A stretch of DNA of 9,856 nt from CAYLMM01 sp964646035 (GCA_964646035.1 CAZYDJ010000103.1:1-9856); one strand, 5' to 3'. Positions 1 to 6,797 are shown, counted from the stretch's first letter. Made by a program: numbers and translations. The notes: a model not told the origin generated them from the sequence alone.

Positions 1-2
1 CC

Positions 3-74
3 AGGCTGCGGGAGGCTTTCACGAAGGCGCACCCCCGGTCCGGATCGACCGGCGGCAAGCCGACAGGAGATTGA
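3..74 (+). CDS. xerC: C-terminal end of a tyrosine recombinase, probably XerC (5' end outside window)
   Basis: Only the last 23 codons and the TGA stop (72-74) are present; the gene begins left of the window. The tail starts RLREAFTKAHPRSGS. This matches the typical end of Xer tyrosine recombinases, where the segment after the catalytic tyrosine runs to a conserved 'HPR' close to the C-terminus. The stop lies one base before the hslV start codon, so the two genes are almost certainly co-transcribed. The order xerC-hslV-hslU is a recurrent bacterial arrangement, which is why I prefer XerC to XerD. XerC acts with XerD at the dif site to resolve chromosome dimers at division. No catalytic residue is visible in this fragment. 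Calling it a Xer protein rests on about twelve residues plus context; the XerC assignment rests on context only. Confidence 0.72.
   Translation, partial: RLREAFTKAHPRSGSTGGKPTGD
65..70 (+). promoter_or_regulatory. Shine-Dalgarno sequence of hslV
   Basis: AGGAGA lies five bases before the ATG at 76. It overlaps the last codons of the upstream xerC frame, as expected for an internal operon gene. It supports ATG 76 as the hslV start, and so supports a five-residue propeptide in front of the catalytic threonine. Confidence 0.7.
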
Positions 75-75
75 G

Positions 76-630
76 ATGAAATTCAAGGGGACGACGGTGC
101 TCGGGGTGGTGCGCGACGGGCGCGCCGCCATCGGCAGCGACGGCCAGGTCACCCTCGGCAACACGGTGGTCAAGGGCGGCGCGGTGAAGGTCCGCGAGAT
201 GGCGGACGGGAAGGTGCTGGCGGGTTTCGCCGGCGGGGCGGCCGACGCCTTCGCGCTCTTCGAGAAGTTCGAGGGTCATCTCGAGCGTTATCGCGGCCAT
301 CTGCCCCGCGCGGCGGTCGAGATGGCGCGCGAATGGCGCACCGACCGGATCCTGCGCCGGCTCGAGGCGATGCTGGTGGTGATGGATCGCGAACATCTGC
401 TGGTGATTTCCGGCAACGGCGACGTGATCGAATCCGACGATGAGATCATATCTGTCGGTTCGGGTTCGCCCTACGCCCTGGCCGCGGCGCGGGCCCTGCT
501 GAAGCATTCCGACCTCGGAGCCGAGGAGATCTGCCGTGAGAGCCTGCTGATCGCCTCGCGGATCTGCATCTACACCAACGACCACATCAGCGTGCTGACG
601 CTCGCCGACGGGGAAGGAGCAGGAGAATGA
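76..630 (+). CDS. hslV: HslV, peptidase subunit of the HslVU (ClpQY) protease
   Basis: This 184-residue protein is the threonine peptidase core of the cytoplasmic HslVU protease, a bacterial relative of the proteasome beta subunit. In the family, two HslV hexamer rings are capped by HslU ATPase rings that unfold substrates and feed them in. The length is typical. The catalytic layout is complete: nucleophile Thr6, then Asp22 in GSDGQVTLGN, Lys38 in AVKVRE and Ser129 in VGSGSPYAL. These sit at family positions 1, 17, 33 and 124 once MKFKG is removed. A short leader ending in Gly before TT is also known from Thermotoga and Bacillus HslV, so self-processing or trimming must expose the threonine. 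KVLAGFAGGAADAF and EWRTDRILRRLEAML are classic HslV segments. The gene follows xerC by one base, and its stop overlaps the hslU start (ATGA, 627-630), which indicates coupled translation of the two partners. Confidence 0.97.
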   Translation: MKFKGTTVLGVVRDGRAAIGSDGQVTLGNTVVKGGAVKVREMADGKVLAGFAGGAADAFALFEKFEGHLERYRGHLPRAAVEMAREWRTDRILRRLEAMLVVMDREHLLVISGNGDVIESDDEIISVGSGSPYALAAARALLKHSDLGAEEICRESLLIASRICIYTNDHISVLTLADGEGAGE

Positions 631-1982
631 CCATGTTGCCTCCAGGCGACGCCGGCGGTTGGTCCTGCCGGGCCATCGTCGCCCAGCTGGACAAATACAT
701 CATCGGACAGGACGCGGCCAAGCGGGCGGTGGCGATAGCCCTGCGCAACCGTTGGCGGCGGTTGAAGCTCGAACCCGATATCCGCCGCGAGGTCATTCCC
801 AACAACATCGCGATGATCGGACCGACCGGAGTCGGCAAGACCGAGATCGCGCGCCGCCTGTCGCTGATCGCCGGGCTGCCTTTCGTGAAGGTCGAGGCCA
901 CCCGCTTCACCGAGAAGGGCTACGTCGGCCGCGACGTGGATTCGATGATCCGCGATCTGGTCGAGAACGGCATCGCGCTGCTGCGCCGCCGTCAACGCGA
1001 GCAGTTCGAGCAGGAGATCGAGGAGGCGATCGAGGACCGGCTCATCGACATCCTCTTTCCGCCGCTGGCGACCGGCGACGATCCCGAGCGGGCGCAGCGC
1101 TGGCATCGCAGCCGCGAGAAGATCCGTCAGCAACTGCGCGACGGAGTGCTGGAATCGCGCGAGGTGTCGGTTATCACCGAACAGCAGCGCGTTCCCATCG
1201 CCAACATCTTCACCGCGGCGGGAGAGGAGATGGACGCGACCTTCTCCGAGGGTCTCGGCAGTCTCTTCCCGAAGCAATCGAAGGAATCCCTGATGCCGGT
1301 TTCGCGGGCGCGGCAGGTTCTGCGCGAGCAGGAGCTGGACCGGCGCATCGACCAGGATCAACTGAACCAGGATGCAGTCCAGCTGGTGGAGGACGGCGGC
1401 ATCGTCTTCATCGACGAGATCGACAAGATCGCCGGCAAGGGCGGCGGCGGCGGCGGTCCGGACGTCAGTCGCGAAGGCGTGCAGCGGGACCTGTTGCCGG
1501 TGGTCGAGGGCGCCACCGTATCGACCAAGTACGGGCCCGTCCACACGGATCACATCCTGTTCATAGCGGCGGGCGCCTTCCACATGAGCAAGCCCAGCGA
1601 TCTGATCCCGGAGCTGCAGGGACGCTTCCCCATCCGGGTCGAACTTGATAATCTGGGCGAAGAGGATTACTTCCGGATTCTGATGGAGACCGACAACTCG
1701 CTGGTGCGCCAGTACGAGGCGCTGCTGGCAGTCGACGGTTGCCGGCTCGAGTTCACCGAGGACGCGCTGGCGGCGATCGCCGGGTACGCGGCGGAGTTGA
1801 ACAAGCGGCTGGAGAACATCGGGGCGCGGCGGTTGCAGACGATCATGGCTCTGTTGCTTGACGATCTGCTCTTCGACGTTCCCGAGGCCCAGACCGGCGA
1901 CATCAAGGTGGATCGCGAATTCGTGACCGAACGTCTGGCCGGCGTGGTCCACGACGAGGACCTCAGCCGTTATATTCTCTGA
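627..1982 (+). CDS. hslU: HslU, AAA+ unfoldase subunit of the HslVU protease
   Basis: This 451-residue ATPase recognises, unfolds and translocates substrates into HslV. Visible motifs in order are Walker A GPTGVGKT (65-72), the pore loop GYVG (98-101) that grips substrate, an intermediate (I) domain rich in Arg and Glu (roughly 110-245), Walker B with IVFIDEIDKIA (259-269), a sensor-1 region around 311-318, an arginine-finger region in QGRFPIRVEL (331-340), and sensor-2 GARRL (399-403). The C-terminus LSRYIL matches the conserved HslU tail that inserts between HslV subunits and activates them. Length is slightly above the usual ~443 residues, from an N-terminal extension (MTMLPPGDAGGW) and a run of six glycines at 272-277. 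The start overlaps the hslV stop. ATG 633, two codons later, is an alternative with an equally good upstream AGGAG. The product is certain; the exact start is not. Confidence 0.97.
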   Translation: MTMLPPGDAGGWSCRAIVAQLDKYIIGQDAAKRAVAIALRNRWRRLKLEPDIRREVIPNNIAMIGPTGVGKTEIARRLSLIAGLPFVKVEATRFTEKGYVGRDVDSMIRDLVENGIALLRRRQREQFEQEIEEAIEDRLIDILFPPLATGDDPERAQRWHRSREKIRQQLRDGVLESREVSVITEQQRVPIANIFTAAGEEMDATFSEGLGSLFPKQSKESLMPVSRARQVLREQELDRRIDQDQLNQDAVQLVEDGGIVFIDEIDKIAGKGGGGGGPDVSREGVQRDLLPVVEGATVSTKYGPVHTDHILFIAAGAFHMSKPSDLIPELQGRFPIRVELDNLGEEDYFRILMETDNSLVRQYEALLAVDGCRLEFTEDALAAIAGYAAELNKRLENIGARRLQTIMALLLDDLLFDVPEAQTGDIKVDREFVTERLAGVVHDEDLSRYIL

Positions 1983-1984
1983 AC

Positions 1985-2004
1985 CCGGCCCGTGGAGGGA
2001 CCGG
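1985..2004 (+). terminator. Small GC-rich hairpin between hslU and argF (weak terminator or attenuator candidate)
   Basis: Directly after the hslU stop, CCGGCCC (1985-1991) can pair with GGG(A)CCGG (1997-2004), giving four plus three base pairs around a bulged A and a five-base GTGGA loop. It is followed by CTTTAACG, so the T-tract is only three bases. As an intrinsic terminator it is weak and may only dampen read-through from hslVU into argF, or be chance in GC-rich DNA. No convincing promoter is visible between it and argF. Confidence 0.3.
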
Positions 2005-2015
2005 CTTTAACGCCT

Positions 2016-2021
2016 AGGAGG
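2016..2021 (+). promoter_or_regulatory. Shine-Dalgarno sequence of argF
   Basis: AGGAGG is a perfect anti-16S match four bases before ATG 2026. It fixes the argF start and suggests that argF is translated independently of hslU, in contrast to the coupled starts elsewhere in the window. Confidence 0.8.
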
Positions 2022-2025
2022 CAAG

Positions 2026-2943
2026 ATGTCTCTCGGACGCAAGGATTTCCTGGCCATCGACCATCATACTCCCGAGGACCTGCGGCGTATCCTGGACCTC
2101 GCCAAGGAGCAGAAGCCCCTGGCCCGTGCGCATAAGCTGCCGCATTCACATCCCAACCGCCAACTGGCCTGCGTCTTCGCCAAGCCCAGCCTGCGGACCC
2201 GGGTTAGCTTCGAGGTCGCCATCCGCCAGCTCGGCGGCGGTTCGCTGTTCATCACCGACAAGGAGATCGGGATGGGCGTGCGCGAATCGATCCATGACGT
2301 GGCCAAGGTGCTGAGCCGCCTGGTCGACGGCGTGATGATCCGCTGGTTCGACCAGGGCGAGGTCGACGAGTTGGCCAAGCATGCCACCGTTCCGGTCATC
2401 AACGGCCTGACCGACTTGCTGCATCCCTGCCAGGTGATGGCCGACATCCTGACCGTGGAGGAGCATCTCGGGACGATCGAGGGCAAGAACGTGGTCATGA
2501 TCGGCGACGGCAACAACCTGGCCAACAGCTGGCTCAACGCCGCGATCCGTTTCCCGTTCAACTTCATTCTCGCCTGCCCCGAGGGTTATGACCCTAACGA
2601 AAGCATCCTGCAGAAGGCCGAGGCCGCCGGCGCCTCGTTCATGATCACCCACGATCCGCGCGAGGCGGTCGAGGGTGCGCACGTCATCTACAGCGACGCC
2701 TTCTACAGCATGGGCCAGGAGGAGGAGGCCGTTAAGCGGCGCGCCGACTTCGCGCCCTTCCAGATCACATCCGAACTGCTCGGCGCGGCGGATGAAGGGC
2801 ATATCGTTTTGCATTGCCTGCCGGCTCATCGCGGCGAGGAGATCACCGACGAGGTGATGGACGGACCGCATTCGGCCGTATTCGACGAGGCCGAGAACCG
2901 TCTCCACGCTCAGCGGGCGATCATCAGCCTGCTGTTGGACTGA
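2026..2943 (+). CDS. argF: Ornithine carbamoyltransferase (arginine biosynthesis)
   Basis: This 305-residue cytoplasmic enzyme transfers the carbamoyl group of carbamoyl phosphate to ornithine, giving citrulline, the sixth step of arginine synthesis. The N-terminal carbamoyl phosphate domain has KPSLRTRVSFE (53-63), the family SxRTR motif with Leu where Thr is most common, and LLHPCQ (131-136). The C-terminal ornithine domain has SDAFYSMG (223-230), where the SMG loop marks ornithine rather than aspartate as acceptor, and HCLPAHRGEEITDEV (263-277) with the catalytic Cys265. It closes with AENRLHAQRAI, normal for this family. The loop DAFYSMG replaces the commoner D-V-W-x-SMG. I considered the acetyl- and succinylornithine relatives. 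The NPSLRTR form is seen in the latter, but the SMG and HCLPAHRG motifs favour ordinary ArgF. No other arginine gene is in view. The stop is one base from the next gene's GTG. Confidence 0.93.
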   Translation: MSLGRKDFLAIDHHTPEDLRRILDLAKEQKPLARAHKLPHSHPNRQLACVFAKPSLRTRVSFEVAIRQLGGGSLFITDKEIGMGVRESIHDVAKVLSRLVDGVMIRWFDQGEVDELAKHATVPVINGLTDLLHPCQVMADILTVEEHLGTIEGKNVVMIGDGNNLANSWLNAAIRFPFNFILACPEGYDPNESILQKAEAAGASFMITHDPREAVEGAHVIYSDAFYSMGQEEEAVKRRADFAPFQITSELLGAADEGHIVLHCLPAHRGEEITDEVMDGPHSAVFDEAENRLHAQRAIISLLLD

Positions 2944-2944
2944 C

Positions 2945-4228
2945 GTGTCCGGGGGCGCGCGTGACAATCGACGACTGGCGGGTGCGGCGGCGCTCTTGCT
3001 GGCCGTGTGCGCGACCCTGGCCTGCGCCACCATGGGGACCCCTCCCGGGGGGCCGGAGGATGAGACTTCGCCCACGTTCGGCTCGGCCGTTCCCGATTCG
3101 GGGACGGTCGGGCTCGATCCCTTCGATCGCATCGTGATCGAGTTCTCCGAGAAGGTCACACCCAAGCCGGCCGAGAGAATTCTGCGATTCTATCCGCCGC
3201 TCGAAGTGCGCAAGAGCGGCTGGCATTCGCGTCAGCGCCTGACCGTCGAATTCGAGCAGCCCGTTCCGGCCGACACGGTGCTGATAATCGAGATCTCGCG
3301 CGGTCTGGAAGATGTCCACCGGATCCGCAGCTTCAGCTCCTATCGCTATCCGGTCGCCACGGCCGACAGCCTGCCGGTCGGGGAGATATCCGGCCGGCTG
3401 CTGCAGAAGGGCGAGCCGTTGTCCGGCGCCGTGGTCGAGCTCTACGACGTCCCGCCCGATACCGTGGACCTGCTGATGCAGGAGGTGCTGCGCCGGGCCG
3501 AGACCGACTCGAGCGGCCGCTTCATATTCAAGTGGCTGCCGACGCCCGGCGGTCCCTGGTTGCTGCGGGCTTTCGATGATCGCAACGGGGACCTGCGCCC
3601 CGCCGACAACGAGGGCCGCAGACTCTTCGCCGCCAGCGTCGAGCTGACGAACCTGACGCGGCGGGTCGAGCTGGATCCGCTCACGGTTTTCACAGTCGAC
3701 GAGCCCGGTTCCCTGCGTTGCGGTCCGCCGGTGGTCGGTCCCTGGACCGGGGCCGAGATCCTGGCCTGGCCGCTTGTCGTGGCCGAGGAAGATTCCGGCT
3801 GGTCGCCGCAGTATTCGCAGCGTTCCCCGCGGGGATTGACCGCCGTCTCCGCAGTCGATTCCACCGACATCACGCCGGCCGGACCGGGCGACATGCGGGT
3901 GATAGTCTTCGTCGACGTCGACGCCGACAGTCTGCTGGGCGCCCTGCCTGATTCCTCGGCCTGGCCCGACACCCTGACCTGGGTGTGGGAGCCGCATGTG
4001 GTGGCCGAGGGGTTCACTGTGCCGCCCGGACTGATCGAGCGTTTCGTGATTCCCGACTTCCCGCCGGCGCTGGTTCCCGCGCCGCCGCCGCCGCGCAGGT
4101 CGGCCGCCGACACCACGGCCGCCGCCGCGGATTCCTTGTCGTCGACCGCCGCCGACACCACGGCCGCCGCCGCCGCGGATACGTCTTTCACCGCGTCTGC
4201 GGACAGCACCGTCAGCGACGTGGATTAG
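2945..4228 (+). CDS. Putative lipoprotein with bacterial Ig-like domain and Ala/Thr/Asp-rich tail; function unknown
   Basis: I do not recognise a named function. The 427-residue product begins with an export signal: basic residues in RDNRR (6-10), a hydrophobic run (11-26) and a probable lipidation site at Cys27 (TLAC), so it is probably anchored in a membrane facing the periplasm or outside. The -3 residue is Thr, so the lipobox is imperfect. GTPPGGPEDE (31-40) follows, then an SbsA-type (Big_5) Ig-like domain at about 41-130 with the 'IVIEFSEKV' strand. Residues about 145-215 look like a carboxypeptidase-regulatory/transthyretin-like beta fold ending in FDDRNGDLRPADNEG, an Asp-rich turn. 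The region 216-370 is beta-rich and undefined. The end is low-complexity: proline-rich (373-383), then Ala/Thr/Asp/Ser with a duplicated AADTTAAAA unit. The layout resembles Ig-like lipoproteins of Bacteroidota and relatives. GTG 2945 is chosen because later ATGs would remove the signal peptide; no clear ribosome site is seen, which suggests coupling to argF. Confidence 0.82.
   Translation: MSGGARDNRRLAGAAALLLAVCATLACATMGTPPGGPEDETSPTFGSAVPDSGTVGLDPFDRIVIEFSEKVTPKPAERILRFYPPLEVRKSGWHSRQRLTVEFEQPVPADTVLIIEISRGLEDVHRIRSFSSYRYPVATADSLPVGEISGRLLQKGEPLSGAVVELYDVPPDTVDLLMQEVLRRAETDSSGRFIFKWLPTPGGPWLLRAFDDRNGDLRPADNEGRRLFAASVELTNLTRRVELDPLTVFTVDEPGSLRCGPPVVGPWTGAEILAWPLVVAEEDSGWSPQYSQRSPRGLTAVSAVDSTDITPAGPGDMRVIVFVDVDADSLLGALPDSSAWPDTLTWVWEPHVVAEGFTVPPGLIERFVIPDFPPALVPAPPPPRRSAADTTAAAADSLSSTAADTTAAAAADTSFTASADSTVSDVD
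4103..4180 (+). repeat. Imperfect in-frame direct repeat encoding AADTTAAAA(A)D
   Basis: Two copies, 4103-4132 (30 bases) and 4148-4180 (33 bases, one extra GCC codon), start 45 bases apart and lie within the lipoprotein gene. Both contain GCCGCCGACACCACGGCC followed by GCC repeats and GCGGAT. The length difference is a whole codon, so the reading frame is kept. It looks like replication slippage in a low-complexity coding tail. It is not a CRISPR array or mobile element. Confidence 0.85.
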
Positions 4229-4229
4229 T

Positions 4230-4253
4230 GAATCCCCCCGGCGCGCCGGATTC
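4230..4253 (+). other. Inverted repeat GAATCC/GGATTC between the lipoprotein gene and dapF
   Basis: GAATCC (4230-4235) and GGATTC (4248-4253) are perfect inverted repeats separated by twelve G/C-rich bases that contain the self-complementary GGCGCGCC. They begin two bases after the lipoprotein stop codon. The RNA could fold here, but no T-tract follows, so it is not a standard terminator. It might be a processing or stabilising structure in the only sizeable gap of this operon, or chance. Confidence 0.3.
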
Positions 4254-4268
4254 ATCCGCACCGGCGTT

Positions 4269-4273
4269 GGAGG
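4269..4273 (+). promoter_or_regulatory. Shine-Dalgarno sequence that sets the dapF start
   Basis: GGAGG lies five bases before ATG 4279. The same frame is open far upstream, back through the end of the lipoprotein gene, so this site decides the start. The family N-terminus (FTKMHGAGNDF) also begins six codons after this ATG. Confidence 0.8.
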
Positions 4274-4278
4274 TTCCC

Positions 4279-5112
4279 ATGTCAGTTCTGCTGCCGTTCA
4301 CCAAGATGCACGGCGCCGGCAACGATTTCGTGATGGTCGCTGGCGCCGATCTGGACCGGTTGGGGATCGCGCCCGACCGCGCCCTGATCGCCGGGATCTG
4401 CCGCCGCCGGACCGCGGTCGGAGCCGACGGCTTGATCGTGGTGGCCGCCGCCTCTGATCCCGATCTCGATTTCCGGATGACCTATTACAACAGCGACGGC
4501 GGCGAGGCCGAGATGTGCGGCAACGGAGCCCGTTGCGCCTTCGCCTTCGCGCGTTCGCTGGGACTGGCCGGGGAAGCGGGTGTTTTCGGCACCGCGTCCG
4601 GACCGGTGACCGGCTCCGGCGATCAGGACGGGATCGCGATCGGATTGACTCCGCCGAGCGATATCCGCCTGGATGTCGAAACCCGGCGTGAACATCCCTT
4701 CGGCCGGATCCATCACGCCGATTCCGGAGTGCCCCATCTGGTCATCCCGGTGCCCAACGTCGAGGCCGTCGACATCCCGCGTTGGGGGCCGGCCCTGCGC
4801 AGTGATCCGGCATTCGCTCCCGACGGGGCCAACGTCAACTGGGTGCAGCCGCATCCCACCGAGGCCGGCGTGTTCCTGCTGCGGACCTACGAACGGGGAG
4901 TGGAGTCCGAAACCCTGGCCTGCGGCACCGGATCAGCGGCCACGGCGCTGATCCTGGTCGAATTGGGGCTGGCCGCCTCGCCGGTCGCGCTGTTGACACG
5001 CGGGGGATATCGGTTGACCATCGGAGTCGAGAAATCAGACTCTGGGATTCGCTTGAGCCTGCACGGGCCGGCCGCTGTTGCCTTCAAGGGAGAGGTGGAG
5101 ATCGATGGTTGA
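4279..5112 (+). CDS. dapF: Diaminopimelate epimerase
   Basis: This 277-residue cytoplasmic enzyme interconverts LL- and meso-diaminopimelate, the step that supplies the peptidoglycan cross-linking residue and the direct precursor of lysine. It is a cofactor-free two-base racemase with one cysteine from each half of the protein. Both are present: Cys80 in EMCGNGARC and Cys215 in ETLACGTGSA. Other family landmarks are the N-terminal FTKMHGAGNDF (7-17), TAVGADGL (45-52), ADSGVPHLVI (147-156), RTYERGVESETLACGTGSA (202-220) and the closing HGPAAVAFKGEVEI. Length is normal. The preceding gene ends 50 bases upstream, and dapA starts within the last eight bases, so dapF is the first of three consecutive dap genes. 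An upstream extension of the open frame into the lipoprotein gene has no homologous content and was not used. Confidence 0.97.
   Translation: MSVLLPFTKMHGAGNDFVMVAGADLDRLGIAPDRALIAGICRRRTAVGADGLIVVAAASDPDLDFRMTYYNSDGGEAEMCGNGARCAFAFARSLGLAGEAGVFGTASGPVTGSGDQDGIAIGLTPPSDIRLDVETRREHPFGRIHHADSGVPHLVIPVPNVEAVDIPRWGPALRSDPAFAPDGANVNWVQPHPTEAGVFLLRTYERGVESETLACGTGSAATALILVELGLAASPVALLTRGGYRLTIGVEKSDSGIRLSLHGPAAVAFKGEVEIDG
5094..5100 (+). promoter_or_regulatory. Shine-Dalgarno sequence of dapA, inside the dapF coding end
   Basis: GGTGGAG, within a purine-rich run, lies four bases before ATG 5105 and overlaps the last codons of dapF. It favours ATG 5105 over the in-frame TTG at 5078 or the ATG at 5126. 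Confidence 0.6.
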
Positions 5113-6022
5113 AAGAACCTGGAAGATGCCCGACGGCATCTATACCGCCCTGGTGACCCCGTTCCGTGACGGACAGGTGGATCAGGAGGCCTGGGCGACG
5201 CTGGTCGAACGCCAGGTTTCCGCCGGCGTCTCCGGAGTGGTCCCGGTCGGCTGCACGGGGGAGGCCGCGGCCCTGGATCTCGCCGAACGCGAGTGGCTGG
5301 TCCGATCCTGCGTAGAGATCGCGGCCGGCCGTTGCGCCGTGGTCGCCGGTTCGGGCACCAACGTCACCACCGGCTCGATCGAGTTGACCCGGCTGGCGAA
5401 GGAGTGGGGCGCCGACGCGGCCATGCTCATCACTCCCTACTACAACAAGCCCCAGCAGCACGGCCTGATCGCGCATTACGCCGCGATCGCCCGGGCGGTG
5501 GACATCCCGCAGATCCTGTACAACGTGCCCGGACGCACCGCGGTGAACCTGATGCCGCAGACGATCGCGGCGTTGGCCGCCGAACCGAATATCGTGGCGG
5601 TGAAGGAGGCAAGTGGCGACCTCGATCAGGTCGAGACCATCATCGGCTGTTGCGATCTGAAGGTCTTTTCCGGTGATGACGGCCTGAACTTCCCGATCTT
5701 CGGCCTCGGCGCCCACGGTGCGATCTCGGTGGTCAGCAATCTGCTGCCGCGATCCCTGGCCGGGATGTGGCGGGCCTGGCGGGACGGCGAGATCGGCAAG
5801 GCCTGGTGGATCTACCGCCAACTCGATCCGGTGGTGAAAGCCTGTTTCATCGAGAGCAATCCGGTGCCGGTCAAGGCGATGCTGGCGATGATGGGACTCT
5901 GCGACGGCGCGCCGCGGCTGCCGCTGGCTCCGCCCGCTGCCGAGACCCAGGCCACGCTGGCCGCTTTCCGCGATTCCACCCTGGCCGATCTGCTGGCCGT
6001 GGAAACGGGGGCGAGCCGATGA
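5105..6022 (+). CDS. dapA: 4-hydroxy-tetrahydrodipicolinate synthase
   Basis: This 305-residue class I aldolase-type enzyme condenses pyruvate with aspartate semialdehyde, the committing step of the lysine/diaminopimelate branch, in the cytoplasm. A (beta/alpha)8 barrel is expected. Visible key residues are the Schiff-base Lys167 in IVAVKEASGDL, the proton-relay tyrosines in PYYNKP (111-116) and LYNVPGRT (138-145), and Arg144, which binds the substrate carboxylate. The pyruvate-binding loop reads VGCTGEAAAL (48-57). The first Thr of the usual GTTGE, the relay Thr44 of the E. coli enzyme, is therefore Cys50. The residue could still hydrogen-bond and the rest of the site is intact, so I keep the DapA call, although other members of the NAL/DapA superfamily vary at this position. 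Placement directly between dapF and dapB strongly supports the role. The start overlaps dapF by eight bases and the stop overlaps the dapB ATG. Confidence 0.94.
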   Translation: MVERTWKMPDGIYTALVTPFRDGQVDQEAWATLVERQVSAGVSGVVPVGCTGEAAALDLAEREWLVRSCVEIAAGRCAVVAGSGTNVTTGSIELTRLAKEWGADAAMLITPYYNKPQQHGLIAHYAAIARAVDIPQILYNVPGRTAVNLMPQTIAALAAEPNIVAVKEASGDLDQVETIIGCCDLKVFSGDDGLNFPIFGLGAHGAISVVSNLLPRSLAGMWRAWRDGEIGKAWWIYRQLDPVVKACFIESNPVPVKAMLAMMGLCDGAPRLPLAPPAAETQATLAAFRDSTLADLLAVETGASR

Positions 6023-6756
6023 TTCCGGTGATCGTACACGGCGCCGAGGGACGGATGGGCCGCTTGGTCGCCGAATTGGTGGCCGCGGCCGACGATCTCG
6101 AATTGGCGGCCCTGATCACCGAACCGGGCCGCGGCCGACCCGCCGGGGATTTCCATCCCACGCTGCCGCTGATTGGCCAGGATCGGATGGCGGAGTCGAT
6201 TCCGTCCGGCGGAGTGATAGTGGACTTCTCGCTGGCCGCCGCGCTCGGCGGAGTCCTCGCCGCCGCCGCCGCTACGGGTTCGCGCCTGGTCTGCGGCACG
6301 ACCGGCCACGACGAGGCCCAACTCGAGGCCTTGGCCGCTCACGCCCGGAGCAACGCCGTGGTCATGGCCGCAAATTTCAGCGTGGGGATTCCGGTGATGA
6401 AGATGTTGCTCGACCGGCTGGCCGAATTGCTGCCCGGCGAGTTCATGGCCGAGCAGGTCGAAATCCACCATCGTCACAAGAAGGATCGTCCCAGCGGCAC
6501 GGCCGCTCAGCTTTCGGCGGCCTGGACCGCGATCCGCGGCGGCGAACCGGCGCCCACCCATTCGATCCGCGTCGGCGGGGTTATCGGCGAGCATCGCTGG
6601 ATCTTCAGTGACGACGAGGAAACCATCGAGCTGACCCATCGGGCCCACTCGCGGCGCGCGTTCCTGCGGGGACTGGCTCCGGCGATCCGCTTCGTCGCGG
6701 ACCGCAGCAGCGGTCTCTATGGGATGGAGGAAGTGTTGGCCGGGAGTCGAGCTTGA
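6019..6756 (+). CDS. dapB: 4-hydroxy-tetrahydrodipicolinate reductase
   Basis: This 245-residue enzyme reduces the dapA product to tetrahydrodipicolinate with NAD(P)H, so it acts immediately after its upstream neighbour in the pathway. The N-terminal Rossmann fold opens with VHGAEGRMGR (6-15), the dinucleotide-binding glycine motif. VDFS (68-71), CGTTGHDE (92-99) and AANFSVGIPVMKML (117-130) are standard DapB segments. The catalytic signature EIHHRHKKDRPSGTA (148-162) carries the proposed acid His150 and the substrate-binding Lys154. Length is a little below the E. coli enzyme (273) and normal for shorter bacterial forms. After the second strand the sequence has Glu35 then Pro-Gly, without the adjacent Arg that helps E. 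coli DapB hold NADPH; this may favour NADH, which is an inference. The ATG overlaps the dapA stop (ATGA, 6019-6022). It is the last gene of the plus-strand run, and rpsT converges on it. Confidence 0.96.
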   Translation: MIPVIVHGAEGRMGRLVAELVAAADDLELAALITEPGRGRPAGDFHPTLPLIGQDRMAESIPSGGVIVDFSLAAALGGVLAAAAATGSRLVCGTTGHDEAQLEALAAHARSNAVVMAANFSVGIPVMKMLLDRLAELLPGEFMAEQVEIHHRHKKDRPSGTAAQLSAAWTAIRGGEPAPTHSIRVGGVIGEHRWIFSDDEETIELTHRAHSRRAFLRGLAPAIRFVADRSSGLYGMEEVLAGSRA

Positions 6757-6769
6757 TTGCAGGGCGTGC

Positions 6770-6797
6770 AAAAGGGGCCCGCCCTTGGGCGGACCCC
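6770..6797 (-). terminator. Intrinsic terminator of rpsT
   Basis: Read on the minus strand, GGGGTCCGCC, the loop CAAG and GGCGGGCCCC form a ten-pair stem with one mismatch (6774-6797), followed by TTTT (6773-6770). It lies about 20 bases beyond the rpsT stop, which is the right place for its terminator. In the plus direction the hairpin is followed by GAAAATTC, without a U-tract, so it would be a poor terminator for dapB but could protect that transcript's 3' end. Confidence 0.8.

Noticed and set aside
2..79. Frame-2 tail ending in an ATGA overlap with hslV, as an alternative upstream gene end.
   Set aside because: The frame-3 tail (3-74) has the recognisable Xer C-terminal pattern with AHPR; the frame-2 tail resembles nothing I know.
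570..1952. Long open frames on the minus strand opposite hslU, and similar ones opposite argF, the lipoprotein gene, dapA, dapB, uvrC and xerD.
   Set aside because: They mirror strongly biased high-GC genes on the plus strand, their translations are low-complexity or resemble no family, and they lack ribosome sites. They are shadows of real genes.
4103..4180. Direct repeats as a possible CRISPR or mobile element.
   Set aside because: There are only two imperfect GCC-rich units, in frame in a coding region, without regular spacers or neighbouring cas or transposase genes.
3985..4278. A 98-codon N-terminal extension of dapF, open in the same frame.
   Set aside because: It lies within the lipoprotein gene and is Arg/Gly-rich shadow sequence. 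The DapF N-terminal motif and a good GGAGG point to ATG 4279.
5078..5104. An upstream TTG start for dapA.
   Set aside because: It has no ribosome site and lies inside dapF; ATG 5105 has GGTGGAG at a suitable distance.
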